Below are positions 26,559 to 34,409 of a stretch of 64,000 bases of DNA, piece after piece. Where the stretch lies: NCBI GenBank assembly GCA_017643925.1, contig JAEPML010000014.1, positions 1 to 64,000 of the forward strand. Direction: 5' to 3'. This stretch comes from Roseibium sp. GTDB lineage: Bacteria; Pseudomonadota; Alphaproteobacteria; Rhizobiales; Stappiaceae. Under the pieces are notes generated by a model that had not been told where the DNA came from, did no database searches, and saw only the letters and a program-made list of their open reading frames with translations. Positions within the stretch are counted from its first letter, which is position 1, and each line of letters opens with the position of its first letter. A program made the translations under genes and the position numbers.

Positions 26559-27218
26559 GTGGGAGGAGCCAGCGACGGGATTAGCCCCCCGGAATTTACC
26601 GAGACATTTCGGCAGGATTTCCAGACCTTGCTGGAGTGGCGCAGGGACGTGCGCCGCTTCAGGCGAGATCCTGTACCTCCGGAGACCCTGGACAGATTGC
26701 TGCATCTTGCCGATCTGGCGCCATCTGTTGGCAACAGCCAGCCGTGGCGGCTGGTACTGGTTGAAAGCGCGGAGGCAAGGGCCAAAATCGTCGAGATTTT
26801 CGAGGCCGAAAACGAAGCTGCGGCCAGGACCTATACCGATGAGCAGGCAGGCCGTTATCGTCAGCTCAAATTGTCGGGCCTCAAGGAAGCGCCGGTCCAT
26901 CTTGCCGTTTTCAGTGACGAGAACCCGCAACAGGGACATGGTCTGGGGCGGGCGACCATGCACGAGACGCTTGCCTATTCGACGGTGAGCATGATCCACA
27001 CGTTCTGGCTGGCCGCACGCAGCGAAGATATCGGTGTCGGCTGGGTTTCCATCCTCGACCCGGAAAGGGTGACCGAAATCCTTCAGGTTGACGATGGATG
27101 GCGGCTCGTGGCTTATCTATGTGTTGGTTTCCCGGAAGAGGACAACATCGTGCCTGAATTGGAACGCACCGGCTGGCAGTCACGCAGTCCGTTGGAAACA
27201 AGACTTTTTCGTCGTTAG
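26559..27218 (+). CDS. bluB: 5,6-dimethylbenzimidazole synthase
   Basis: A 219-residue nitroreductase-fold flavoenzyme that cannibalises FMNH2 with O2 to make the lower ligand of cobalamin. BluB landmarks are 'LLEWRRDVRRFRRDPVP', 'LADLAPSVGNSQPWRLVLVE' and 'IGVGWVSILDPERV', with 'LCVGFPEED' near the end. The only conventional start upstream of the conserved core is GTG at 26559. Oddly, a strong GGAGGAG lies just inside the frame, 11 bases before an ATT codon. Coupling to apt (7 bp) may drive initiation at the GTG. No other cobalamin genes or B12 riboswitch are nearby. Confidence 0.93.
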   Translation: MGGASDGISPPEFTETFRQDFQTLLEWRRDVRRFRRDPVPPETLDRLLHLADLAPSVGNSQPWRLVLVESAEARAKIVEIFEAENEAAARTYTDEQAGRYRQLKLSGLKEAPVHLAVFSDENPQQGHGLGRATMHETLAYSTVSMIHTFWLAARSEDIGVGWVSILDPERVTEILQVDDGWRLVAYLCVGFPEEDNIVPELERTGWQSRSPLETRLFRR

Positions 27219-27227
27219 GAGCCATTC

Positions 27228-27707
27228 ATGCCTGTGATCATTCGTCCAACAGAAGAAAAAGATCATGCGGACGTTCATCAACTTCTGACCGAACGCTGGA
27301 CCGCGCCGGAAATCATGCTGGACGATGACATGGTCGATGCGTCCAGACTGCCCGGCTACGTCGCCTATGACGGCGACGAACTTGTTGGCCTTGTCACCCT
27401 GATCAAGCGCGACGGTGAATGGGAGATCCTGACGCTGGATTCCATCAATAGGTGGGGTGGTGTCGGCAGCCAGCTGCTTGACGCGGTGTCCACGGAGGCA
27501 AGACAGCTGAACGTGCCCCGCCTCACGGTGCGCACGTCTAACGACAACCTTGATGCGTTTCGTTTCTACCAGCGTCGCGGGTTCCGGCTGGAAAAGATCG
27601 GGCAGGGTGTCATCGATCGGGAACGGGAATTGAAACCCGGCATTCCCCTGCGCGGTGACTACGGTATCGAGATCCACGACGAAGTGCTGTTTGCACGGAC
27701 GCTCTAG
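27228..27707 (+). CDS. GNAT family N-acetyltransferase
   Basis: A 159-residue single-domain acetyltransferase. The acetyl-CoA loop is degenerate (NRWGGVGSQLLDAV, about 76-89, where Q/RxxGxG/A is expected), and the C-terminal half has the usual NDNLDAFRFYQRRGFRLEKI. The substrate is unknown. It begins ten bases after the bluB stop with AGGAG before the ATG, so it is probably in the same transcript. It ends convergent with the MaoC pair, 33 bp away. Family assignment is good. Confidence 0.88.
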   Translation: MPVIIRPTEEKDHADVHQLLTERWTAPEIMLDDDMVDASRLPGYVAYDGDELVGLVTLIKRDGEWEILTLDSINRWGGVGSQLLDAVSTEARQLNVPRLTVRTSNDNLDAFRFYQRRGFRLEKIGQGVIDRERELKPGIPLRGDYGIEIHDEVLFARTL

Positions 27708-27740
27708 TCACACTCTCAAGTCTGGCTGCGGACTGGTGTC

Positions 27741-28220
27741 TCAAGCGGCTTTCCGTTCGATGAAAACGGTCGCGCGGAACGAGAACACCAGGTCTCCATT
27801 CTGGTTGTGCGCAAGCATGTCCGAATGCACCAGGCCCCAGTCCGGCCGGCTGCGGCTTTCCGTCTTTTCCGTCACCACGCGGCTGTAACGCAAAGTGTCT
27901 CCCGCGTTGACCGGCTTGATCCACTTGAGATCCTCAAACCCCGGGGAGGGGCCAAAGCGAGCAGGCGTCCGGCCTTCCGCCCTCGCTTCCTTCTGCAATT
28001 GCTCGAACCGAGCAACGAACAGTTTCATGAAAATGGCTGCGGTGTGCCAGCCGGACGCGCACAGATGCCTGAAATGGGTTTGGGCGGCTGCTTCCTCGGA
28101 CAGGTGAAACGGCTGCGGGTCATATTTTTTCGCAAACCGGACGATCTCCTCGACGGAGAAGGTGTATTCGCCGAGCACCACGGTATCGCCTATGACGATG
28201 TCGTCGAAAAACTCAGTCAT
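27741..28220 (-). CDS. MaoC-like hot-dog dehydratase (second of pair)
   Basis: The 159-residue product starts at MTEFFDDIVIGDTVVLGEYT. The long open frame upstream is the reverse shadow of the neighbouring gene. It is a MaoC-type single hot-dog domain with 'AKKYDPQPFHLSEEAAAQTH' (hydratase-type motif) and 'WIKPVNAGDTLRYS'. Such proteins usually hydrate enoyl-CoA, though many are uncharacterised. Its ATG overlaps the preceding MaoC gene's TGA in an ATGA, so the two are coupled. Close similarity between the two suggests duplication and perhaps a heterodimer with two half-sites. Confidence 0.9.
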   Translation of the reverse strand: MTEFFDDIVIGDTVVLGEYTFSVEEIVRFAKKYDPQPFHLSEEAAAQTHFRHLCASGWHTAAIFMKLFVARFEQLQKEARAEGRTPARFGPSPGFEDLKWIKPVNAGDTLRYSRVVTEKTESRSRPDWGLVHSDMLAHNQNGDLVFSFRATVFIERKAA

Positions 28221-28675
28221 GACGACGCCTCCCGCCTTGCAAACATGATCGGGTTTTCCCAGACAAGGACCTGTTCCTGCGACTGGTTCACAGCGGAGAG
28301 CCGAACGGACACCAGGCCCAGGTCCGGCCGGGTGTGCAGGGTCCTGGTCTTCAGAATTTCGGCGCTGACCCTGAGCGTGTCTCCTGGAAAGACGGGGCGC
28401 ATCCATTTCAGCTTCGTGATCCCGGGAGACCCCCGGCTGGTGCTCTTGTTCAGAAGATTTTCCGCCAGCAGGCGCATTGCCATGCTGGCGGTGTGCCAGC
28501 CCGAGGCCGCCAGCCCGCCGAGCATCGAGGCCTTGCCGGCCTCCTCGTCCATGTGAAAGGGCTGCGGGTCGAATTCGGACGCGAATTCAATGATCTCTTC
28601 GCGGCTCACCTCAAGCGAGCCGAGATCGAAGTTCTGTCCCTGGGAAAAGTCTTCGAAATGGAGAAGGTCGGACAT
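28217..28675 (-). CDS. MaoC-like hot-dog dehydratase (first of pair)
   Basis: A 152-residue MaoC-type protein, paralogous to the downstream gene. It has the matching motif 'ASEFDPQPFHMDEEAGKAS', 'LAASGWHTASMAMRLL' and 'WMRPVFPGDTLRVS'. A hydratase or dehydratase acting on a CoA thioester is expected, but the substrate is not predictable. It is preceded by a secreted protein gene on the same strand, separated by a terminator hairpin, so the MaoC pair probably has its own promoter in the 77-bp gap. The ribosome binding site is weak. Confidence 0.9.
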   Translation of the reverse strand: MSDLLHFEDFSQGQNFDLGSLEVSREEIIEFASEFDPQPFHMDEEAGKASMLGGLAASGWHTASMAMRLLAENLLNKSTSRGSPGITKLKWMRPVFPGDTLRVSAEILKTRTLHTRPDLGLVSVRLSAVNQSQEQVLVWENPIMFARREASS

Positions 28676-28704
28676 TTTTGCTCTCAGGCTGGTCCAAAAT
28701 CAAC

Positions 28705-28729
28705 AAAGACGCGGCCAGGCCGCGTCTTT
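28705..28729 (-). terminator. Terminator of the small secreted protein gene
   Basis: AAAGACGCGGC and GCCGCGTCTTT form a perfect eleven-base stem around CAG. Read on the minus strand, a T-rich stretch follows (TTTGTTGATTTT). It lies 24 bases beyond the stop of the gene at 28753. Confidence 0.75.
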
Positions 28730-28752
28730 CAAACGTGCACCTGGAACAGGGA

Positions 28753-29115
28753 TCAGTCGTAGTAGATCTCGTTGTCGTCCAGATAGACATTGCTGGCTTC
28801 GCAGATGTCGATGCCAATCGGTTCGTCAAGGACTTCCGAGTCGTCCTGTCCCAACCAGCCGACCTGGAACGCCTGCTCGCATTCGCCGGAATCGGCAGTG
28901 AACTCTGCGCGCGCGCTCTCGCCCGGCTGGAGAATATCGGAGAGCCAGTTGTCACTCCACCCGCTGCCGTCGTTGGTGTAAAAGCCGACGACCACATTGC
29001 CTTCCGTGTTGTTGTAGATCTGGAAGTACCCTTCGGAACCTGTGCCTTGAGCGAAGGCCGCAGTCGAGCCCATCAGCAAAACCAGTGCGCAGCCGGCAGA
29101 TTTAAGGTAATTCAT
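28753..29115 (-). CDS. Small secreted protein of unknown function
   Basis: A 120-residue precursor from the ATG at 29115 (GGGGAG upstream). The signal peptide ends at AFA-QG (about residue 23). The mature part is acidic and beta-rich with a recurring family pattern: FQIYNNTEGNVVVGFY, a tryptophan after GSG, LQPGESARAEF, a cysteine, and a final DICEASNVYLDD. I have seen this pattern in uncharacterised periplasmic proteins, but I cannot give a family number. Two cysteines (in GECEQ and DICEA) could form a disulfide. It is flanked by its own terminator and reads divergently from the AraC-type regulator. Confidence 0.8.
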   Translation of the reverse strand: MNYLKSAGCALVLLMGSTAAFAQGTGSEGYFQIYNNTEGNVVVGFYTNDGSGWSDNWLSDILQPGESARAEFTADSGECEQAFQVGWLGQDDSEVLDEPIGIDICEASNVYLDDNEIYYD

Positions 29116-29312
29116 TGCAACTCCCCAATATTTTGACGCCCCATCAACGCCTGCCCAGAAGCTATCCAGACGGGTAAACGATGTAAAACTGTTTTTGATT
29201 TGGACAGTGCTCAAAAGCAGCCGGAACAGTCATAGGCAGGGCAAGCCAAGTCAGCAAGATTTATCAATTGAGGCGGTGCTAGGGTTCCTTTGCTTCCAAG
29301 GGGGTTGCCACG

Positions 29313-30209
29313 ATGAAACACGATCAGAACTCTGTTGTGCCGAATGACAACGGCTACATTCGCCGCTTCTCCAGGGTTATCGAATATATTTACGCCAACC
29401 TTGACGAAGACCCCGACCTGGCAACCCTGGCAGATGTCGCGGCGCTGTCGCCCTGGCACTGGCACCGGGTCTGGCAAGCCACATATGGCGAGTCGGTTTT
29501 TGCAACCGTAAAGAGATTACGGCTCCATCGGGCCGCTGCCGATCTCACTTACTCCGACTTGCCGATCGGCGAAGTGACTTCGCGCGCCGGTTACGGCAGC
29601 AAGGAAGCCTTCGGCCGCAGTTTCAAACAGGTTTACGGCAGCTCGCCTGCCGCTTATCGCGCCACCGGCGTCAAGGGCCGGCTCCAGCCGGCACATGGCG
29701 GGGCACCACTGCCAAAGAAACAGGGAAATACCACCATGCATTCCGTTGAAATCTCGTCCTATCCCGCAGAGACAATTGCCGTCATGCCTCATCGGGGAGC
29801 CTATATGCAAATCGGGCAAGCCTTTGAAAAGCTGATAGGTGTGTTGGTCAACCGCAATCTGATTTGTCAGACGGGTGCGATGAAGGCCTTTTACTTCACG
29901 GACCCGACACGGGTGCCGGAGGACGACTTGAGATCTGCGGCCGGAACCGTTGTGCCTGAGGACTTCCCGATCGAAGCTCCGCTGGAACGCTTCGATTTCG
30001 ATGGCGGTGAATTCGCGGTGCTCCACTACAAGGGCCCGTATGCAGATATGAAATGGGCCTATGAGTGGCTTTACGGTGAGTGGCTGACGCAATCCGGCCG
30101 AGAGCCGGCCGATGCACCCTGCATGGAGATCTATCTCAACAATCCCCGCGACACGGCACCGGCGGACCTATTGACCGACATCTGCCTGCCTTTGAAGCCT
30201 GCCAGCTAG
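29313..30209 (+). CDS. AraC family regulator with GyrI-like effector domain
   Basis: A 298-residue protein with an N-terminal AraC-type double helix-turn-helix (about 12-112; 'IYANLDEDPDLATLADVAAL' and 'EVTSRAGYGSKEAFGRSFKQ') and a C-terminal GyrI-like small-molecule-binding domain (about 140-298). This order (HTH first) matches the Rob/SoxS-like regulators that often sense cationic or hydrophobic drugs. It is divergent from the small secreted protein and convergent with the epimerase. A hairpin (30221-30251) follows the stop. Neither target nor ligand can be named. Confidence 0.92.
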   Translation: MKHDQNSVVPNDNGYIRRFSRVIEYIYANLDEDPDLATLADVAALSPWHWHRVWQATYGESVFATVKRLRLHRAAADLTYSDLPIGEVTSRAGYGSKEAFGRSFKQVYGSSPAAYRATGVKGRLQPAHGGAPLPKKQGNTTMHSVEISSYPAETIAVMPHRGAYMQIGQAFEKLIGVLVNRNLICQTGAMKAFYFTDPTRVPEDDLRSAAGTVVPEDFPIEAPLERFDFDGGEFAVLHYKGPYADMKWAYEWLYGEWLTQSGREPADAPCMEIYLNNPRDTAPADLLTDICLPLKPAS

Positions 30210-30220
30210 CCATATGGAAA

Positions 30221-30251
30221 CGCGTCGGCCGCCTGACGGGCCGCCGACGCG
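30221..30251. terminator. Hairpin between convergent AraC-type and epimerase genes
   Basis: CGCGTCGGC and GCCGACGCG form a nine-base stem about 12 bases after the AraC-type gene stop. No T-run follows on either strand, so it may act only as a transcript-end stabiliser or partial terminator. Confidence 0.4.
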
Positions 30252-30284
30252 ACTGGCCGCGAGACCGGGCGGTCGACCCATCTG

Positions 30285-31184
30285 TCAGGTGTTCACGTAT
30301 TTGCGCCAGTCATGTTCTTCGCGGAAGCCGAGGACTTCCCTGATCTTCCGGTTCGAAAAGAGGGCCTCGTGTTCGCCGAGCTCCCGGCTGACGGGCACTC
30401 CCGGGAAAAAGCGTTCCAGAATTTCCGAATTGGGAATGTCGACGGAATTGGTGTCGTTGCCGGCGTTGAACACCTGATAGCCCAGACCACTCTTTTCAAG
30501 GCACAGATCGACAATCTGACCGAGGTCGCGTGCGTCGATGTAACAGAAGATGTTGCGGCGTCGCTGAGCGGGATTTTCGAAGAAGTCCGGAAAGCGGTCA
30601 TATTCGTGAGGCTCGATCACGTTGCCGATCCTCAAGGCATAGATGTCAAAACCGGAACGCCGCTGGAAAGACCGCGCTGTCTGCTCGTTGACCACCTTGG
30701 ACAATCCGTAGCTGTCCATGGGATTGACGTCATAGTCCTCTTCGACCGGAAGCAGATCCGGGTCCGCCGTCCCGTCGGCGAAACAGACACCGTAAGTGGT
30801 TTCGGACGAGGCAATCACGATCTTCCGGATGCCGAGCTTCACCGCTGCCTCAATGACGTTGTAGGTGCCGACGGTGTTGACCGCGAAGGTCTTGTTGTCC
30901 GGATGAATGAGAATGCGCGGGATGGCGGCGAAATGCACTACGGCATCGAAGGCGGGCACGCCCGTGCCGGGCTCCAGTTCGTCAAAATTGGCGTAACTGG
31001 TCATCACGTTGAACATCTCACCCGACCGGGTGATGTCAGCCGTGAGATTGTCGACACCGGGGTGATCCAGCGGTGTCAGATCGACATTGACGACGCGATG
31101 ACCCCGATCCAGCAAATAGGGCACAACGTGTTTGCCGGCCTTGCCGGATCCGCCGGTGAACAAAATCCGTTTTGGCTTGGTCAT
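30285..31184 (-). CDS. NAD-dependent epimerase/dehydratase (extended SDR)
   Basis: A 299-residue protein from the ATG at 31184, which has AGGAAA upstream. The Rossmann motif is TGGSGKAGKHV at the N-terminus and the catalytic tyrosine-lysine pair is in YGLSK. 'VHFAAIPRI' and 'TYNVIEAAVKLGIRKIV' fit sugar-nucleotide or uronate-type epimerases and dehydrogenases. The exact substrate is not readable. It is 67 bp downstream of the SLC13 permease gene on the same strand, so co-transcription is possible. Confidence 0.9.
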   Translation of the reverse strand: MTKPKRILFTGGSGKAGKHVVPYLLDRGHRVVNVDLTPLDHPGVDNLTADITRSGEMFNVMTSYANFDELEPGTGVPAFDAVVHFAAIPRILIHPDNKTFAVNTVGTYNVIEAAVKLGIRKIVIASSETTYGVCFADGTADPDLLPVEEDYDVNPMDSYGLSKVVNEQTARSFQRRSGFDIYALRIGNVIEPHEYDRFPDFFENPAQRRRNIFCYIDARDLGQIVDLCLEKSGLGYQVFNAGNDTNSVDIPNSEILERFFPGVPVSRELGEHEALFSNRKIREVLGFREEHDWRKYVNT

Positions 31185-31251
31185 TTGGTTTCCTGACATG
31201 GTCTGTTTGCGTTGCGATTGCCGTGTTCTTGATACGTGCAAGACAGTTTTG

Positions 31252-33027
31252 TCAAAGGGGCCAGAAGATGAGAATGGCCGGGATGGCGACGATCAGGACC
31301 AGGATCTCAAGAGGCAGGCCGATGCGCCAATAGTCACCGAACCGATACCCACCCGGGCCCATGATGATGGTGTTGTTCTTGTGTCCGATCGGGGTAAGGA
31401 AGGCGCAGGATGCCGCCACAGCGACGGCCATCAGGAACGGATCCGGATTGACACCAAGCGATCCGGCAATCTGAACCGAGATCGGGGCGGCGATCAGGCA
31501 GGTCGCGACGTTGTTCAGGAAATCTGAGAGGGTCATGGTGACGATCATCAGGACGGTGAGAGTGACCCAGGCGGGGGCGCCCGCAGTCAACGTCACGATG
31601 CCGTCTGCAATCAGTTGGGCGTTGCCGGCGTTCTCGAAGGCCTGGCCCAAGGGGATCAGCGAGCCGAGAAGAACAATGACCTTCCACTCAACCGCGTTGT
31701 AGACCTCCGTCCCGCTCACCAGCCCGGTCGCGGCATAAAGAACGACACAAGCAGCGAGCGCCACCGGAAGGTAGGCGAAACCGGCCACGGCCGCTGCAAT
31801 TGCCAGGACAAATCCCGCTATCGCGAGCCAGGCCTTCTCGCGTTGTATGAGGCCGGTGTTCCGGCCGGCCAGGGGCAGGACCCGTAGCCAGGTGGTGGCG
31901 TTTTCGAGCCTCTCGGGCTTGCCGAGAAGAAGCAGGACGTCACCGGCGCGTATGGTCTCGTGGCGGACCCTTTTCTGGATGCGACGCCCCTGGCGGGAGA
32001 TGCCGAGCAAAGTGACGCTGTGTCCGTAGAGCAGGCGCATGTTGAAGGCCGATTGGCCGACGATGCGGGCATTGTCCGGCACAATGGCCTCCATGAGCGA
32101 CAGCGCGCCGCCACTCAGACCGCCCTTGTGGCGTTCGGAACCTGCGAATTCCAGTTTTGCGGCCCCCATGAAGCCCTCGATGGCCTTGGGGTCGCCTTCC
32201 ACGACAAGAAAATCACCGGCCTTGATCGGTTCCCGGCGGGCGAAGCCGCGTATCCTGCGCCCATTGCGGATCATGCCTATAATCGCAACATCCTTGTCTT
32301 CTGCGACGGGGTAGAGATCTCCGACGCAGAGCGGCTTGTCTTCCGAGACCTTGCCGACCTTGAGTTCCGCGGAATAGAGGCTTTCGACAAACCCGTCTTC
32401 CTTGGGTGGGGTGCGGAAGCGCCCGGGAAGCATCGGCCAGCCGAACAGCGCGACAAAAGCGATGCCGACAACTGCCACGGATAACCCGACCGGGGCAAAA
32501 TCGAACATGGAAAAGGGGCTGCCGAGCGCGTCGGACCTGTACTCCGCGATGACGATGTTCGGGGGTGTTCCGATCAGGGTGATCATGCCGCCGAGGATGG
32601 TGGCGAACGAGAGGGGCATCAGGGAAAGTCCGGGAGAACGTCCAGCCTTCTTGGCTGCTTCCAGATCAAGGGGCATCAGAAGGGCAAGGGCTGCAACATT
32701 GTTGATGATCCCGGACAGGCCTGCGCCAACGACCGACATGATCGCGATGTGTTTCGAGAGCCCGCGGGAAGCCGACAGCAGCTTGCTTGCGATCAGTTCG
32801 ACAGCACCGGAATTCATCAATCCCCTTGAGACGATCAAGACCAGCGCGATGATGATTACGGCCGGGTGCCCGAAGCCCGAGAAAATGTCGCTGGAGGGCA
32901 CAAGTCCCAGAAATGCTCCCAGGATCAGTGCCGCAAACGCCACCAGATCGAAGCGGACCCTGCCCCAGATCAACAGGGCGAATACGACGCCGAACAGGGC
33001 GAAAAGTTCAATCTGGGCGGTGGTCAC
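31252..33027 (-). CDS. SLC13/DASS-type permease with internal TrkA-C domains
   Basis: A 591-residue membrane protein with about ten helices interrupted by two RCK-C (TrkA-C) domains (roughly residues 205-375), which contain 'LYPVAEDKDVAIIGMIRNGR' and 'AFNMRLLYGHSVTLLGISRQ'. The membrane parts carry NVAALALLMP and GTPPNIVIAEY in the first half and LNNVATCLIAAP in the second, typical of the anion-transporting DASS/citrate family. The RCK-C domains probably bind a regulatory ligand. The substrate could be sulfate or dicarboxylate. The GTG start has GAAGGA about ten bases upstream. Confidence 0.93.
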   Translation of the reverse strand: MTTAQIELFALFGVVFALLIWGRVRFDLVAFAALILGAFLGLVPSSDIFSGFGHPAVIIIALVLIVSRGLMNSGAVELIASKLLSASRGLSKHIAIMSVVGAGLSGIINNVAALALLMPLDLEAAKKAGRSPGLSLMPLSFATILGGMITLIGTPPNIVIAEYRSDALGSPFSMFDFAPVGLSVAVVGIAFVALFGWPMLPGRFRTPPKEDGFVESLYSAELKVGKVSEDKPLCVGDLYPVAEDKDVAIIGMIRNGRRIRGFARREPIKAGDFLVVEGDPKAIEGFMGAAKLEFAGSERHKGGLSGGALSLMEAIVPDNARIVGQSAFNMRLLYGHSVTLLGISRQGRRIQKRVRHETIRAGDVLLLLGKPERLENATTWLRVLPLAGRNTGLIQREKAWLAIAGFVLAIAAAVAGFAYLPVALAACVVLYAATGLVSGTEVYNAVEWKVIVLLGSLIPLGQAFENAGNAQLIADGIVTLTAGAPAWVTLTVLMIVTMTLSDFLNNVATCLIAAPISVQIAGSLGVNPDPFLMAVAVAASCAFLTPIGHKNNTIIMGPGGYRFGDYWRIGLPLEILVLIVAIPAILIFWPL

Positions 33028-33181
33028 TTGAGGCGATCCTTCGGGATTGTTCGCGTTCCGGTTTCAATGCAGATGAACATGACGAAACTGTAATCTCAAG
33101 GCCACGCATCGGACATGACGCGTTTCCACATCTCTTGTCAGCAGAGGCAATCAAGCTTCTGCAAGGAAGGGAACAAAGGAA

Positions 33182-33349
33182 ATGACGTTCAAGAACGAAG
33201 CAACCGATTCCATCGATCTGAGAGTTCGTGCGATGGAGAGCCAGAAAGCATGGGTGAGTTCCATGCTCGGCTTGGACAAGGCAAAAGAAAAATGGAACCA
33301 CATGAAAGGCCCGAACCCCTTGATGTTGCAGGGGCTCGACCGCAGCTAA
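33182..33349 (+). CDS. 55-residue small protein of unknown function
   Basis: The frame opens with MTFKNEATDSIDLRVRAMES and ends with LMLQGLDRS. Support: AAGGAAGGGA nine bases before the ATG, a balanced amphipathic composition (one predicted helix around 'AKEKWNHMKG') and a strong terminator four bases after the stop. The overlapping 84-codon frame in another phase lacks these features. It is too short for confident family assignment. It stands alone between the divergent SLC13 permease and the FAH-family gene. Confidence 0.6.
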   Translation: MTFKNEATDSIDLRVRAMESQKAWVSSMLGLDKAKEKWNHMKGPNPLMLQGLDRS

Positions 33350-33352
33350 AAG

Positions 33353-33382
33353 AAAACCCCGCTGGGTAACCAACGGGGTTTT
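33353..33382. terminator. Bidirectional terminator between the small gene and FAH hydrolase
   Basis: AAAACCCCG and CGGGGTTTT form a nine-base stem with a further TGG/CCA pairing in the loop. T-runs follow on both strands (TTTTCT to the right; TTTTCTTTT when read leftward). It would serve both the 55-codon gene and the convergent FAH-family gene. Confidence 0.85.
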
Positions 33383-33403
33383 CTGCTGTGTGAATTCGCC
33401 TGT

Positions 33404-34090
33404 TCAGACCACGGTCACCTCAAGCGATGGGAACCCGTCCACGGTGACTTCCATCTTGTCTCCGCGTTCCACCGGCCCGACACCTGCCGGTGTGCCTGTC
33501 AGGATCACATCGCCAGCCGCCAGTTCGAAGTAATCCGACAGGTAAGAGATCATTTCCGGGATTTTCCAGATCATCTGGTTCAGGTCCCCTTCCTGACGAA
33601 CCTCTCCATTGATCGTGAGTTTGATGATGCCGTTCTCCGGGTGGCCACTTTCGCTTGCAGGCACGAGGGGGGTGATGGGGGCGGAGTTTTCAAAGGCTTT
33701 TCCGATTTCCCAGGGACGCCCCATCTTCTTGGCCTGGCCCTGAAGATCGCGCCGGGTCATGTCCAGAGAAACACCGTAGCCAAAAACGTGGTCGAGTGCG
33801 TTCTCGACCGCAATGTTCTTGCCGCCCGACTTGAGCGCAACCGCAAGCTCCGCCTCATGGTGCACATCCGAAGAATGCGGGGGGTATGGGAAGGTTCCGG
33901 ACGTATCGAGATTGTTCGGGTTCTTCTGGAAAAAGAACGGTGGTTCCTTGTCCGGGTCATGCCCCATTTCAACGGCATGCGCGGCGTAATTCCGGCCGAT
34001 GCAATAGACCCGGCGGACCGGGAAAAGACTGTTGGTGCCCCTGACCGGCAGCGTCGCTGGCTGCGGCAACTCGATAACAAAATCGGACAT
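33404..34090 (-). CDS. Fumarylacetoacetate hydrolase family protein
   Basis: A 228-residue single FAH domain. It cleaves or hydrates acylpyruvate-type C-C bonds with a divalent metal. The metal-binding region reads HHEAELAVAL followed by GYGVSLDMTRRDLQ. The substrate lid segment 'YCIGRNYAAHAVEMG' and terminal 'GDVILTGTPAGVGPV' are typical of fumarylpyruvate/acylpyruvate hydrolases. AGAGGG lies six bases before the ATG. It is divergent from the GntR regulator and importer operon across an AT-rich 319-bp gap, so it may process the imported compound (inference). Confidence 0.92.
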   Translation of the reverse strand: MSDFVIELPQPATLPVRGTNSLFPVRRVYCIGRNYAAHAVEMGHDPDKEPPFFFQKNPNNLDTSGTFPYPPHSSDVHHEAELAVALKSGGKNIAVENALDHVFGYGVSLDMTRRDLQGQAKKMGRPWEIGKAFENSAPITPLVPASESGHPENGIIKLTINGEVRQEGDLNQMIWKIPEMISYLSDYFELAAGDVILTGTPAGVGPVERGDKMEVTVDGFPSLEVTVV

Positions 34091-34409
34091 GCAATCCCTC
34101 TGCGCATTCTGAATTCAACAGGATCAGACCCTACCGAATTTTGAATCAATCGCAATCAATTTTTTTCAGCAGAAAATCTTCTTGCAATTTACCCATTGAT
34201 TTGGATTAATTAAGTTATTGATCAGAAATTGATCGATCAATTTTGACTGTCGTTTCCTTGGTTTTGAGTTCAAGTCACTGAAATTAAAAGGCTTTCAATG
34301 ATTGTTACGGCAGTGATCAATCTAAAAAATCGATAAAAATTTAGAATCTGTTTGTTTATCGATTAAATATGTGACAGGCTCACGAAAACGTGATGAGGAG
34401 AAACTCTTC
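34091..34409. promoter_or_regulatory. AT-rich divergent control region with two palindromic elements
   Basis: This gap is strikingly AT-rich compared with its neighbours. It contains a perfect 18-bp palindrome (34226-34243, AAATTGATC/GATCAATTT) and a perfect 10-base inverted repeat (AATCGATAAA at 34328-34337 and TTTATCGATT at 34355-34364, 17 bases apart). GATCAAT also recurs near 34315. These are good candidates for binding by the GntR regulator encoded immediately to the right. Promoter boxes could not be assigned safely. Confidence 0.55.

Noticed and set aside
26553-27218. A cobalamin riboswitch near bluB
   Set aside because: No B12-box or extended structured leader is present; bluB follows apt by only six bases.
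33115-33369. An 84-codon plus-strand frame overlapping the 55-codon small gene
   Set aside because: It lacks a ribosome binding site, runs into the terminator and has a less protein-like composition than the 55-codon frame in the other phase.
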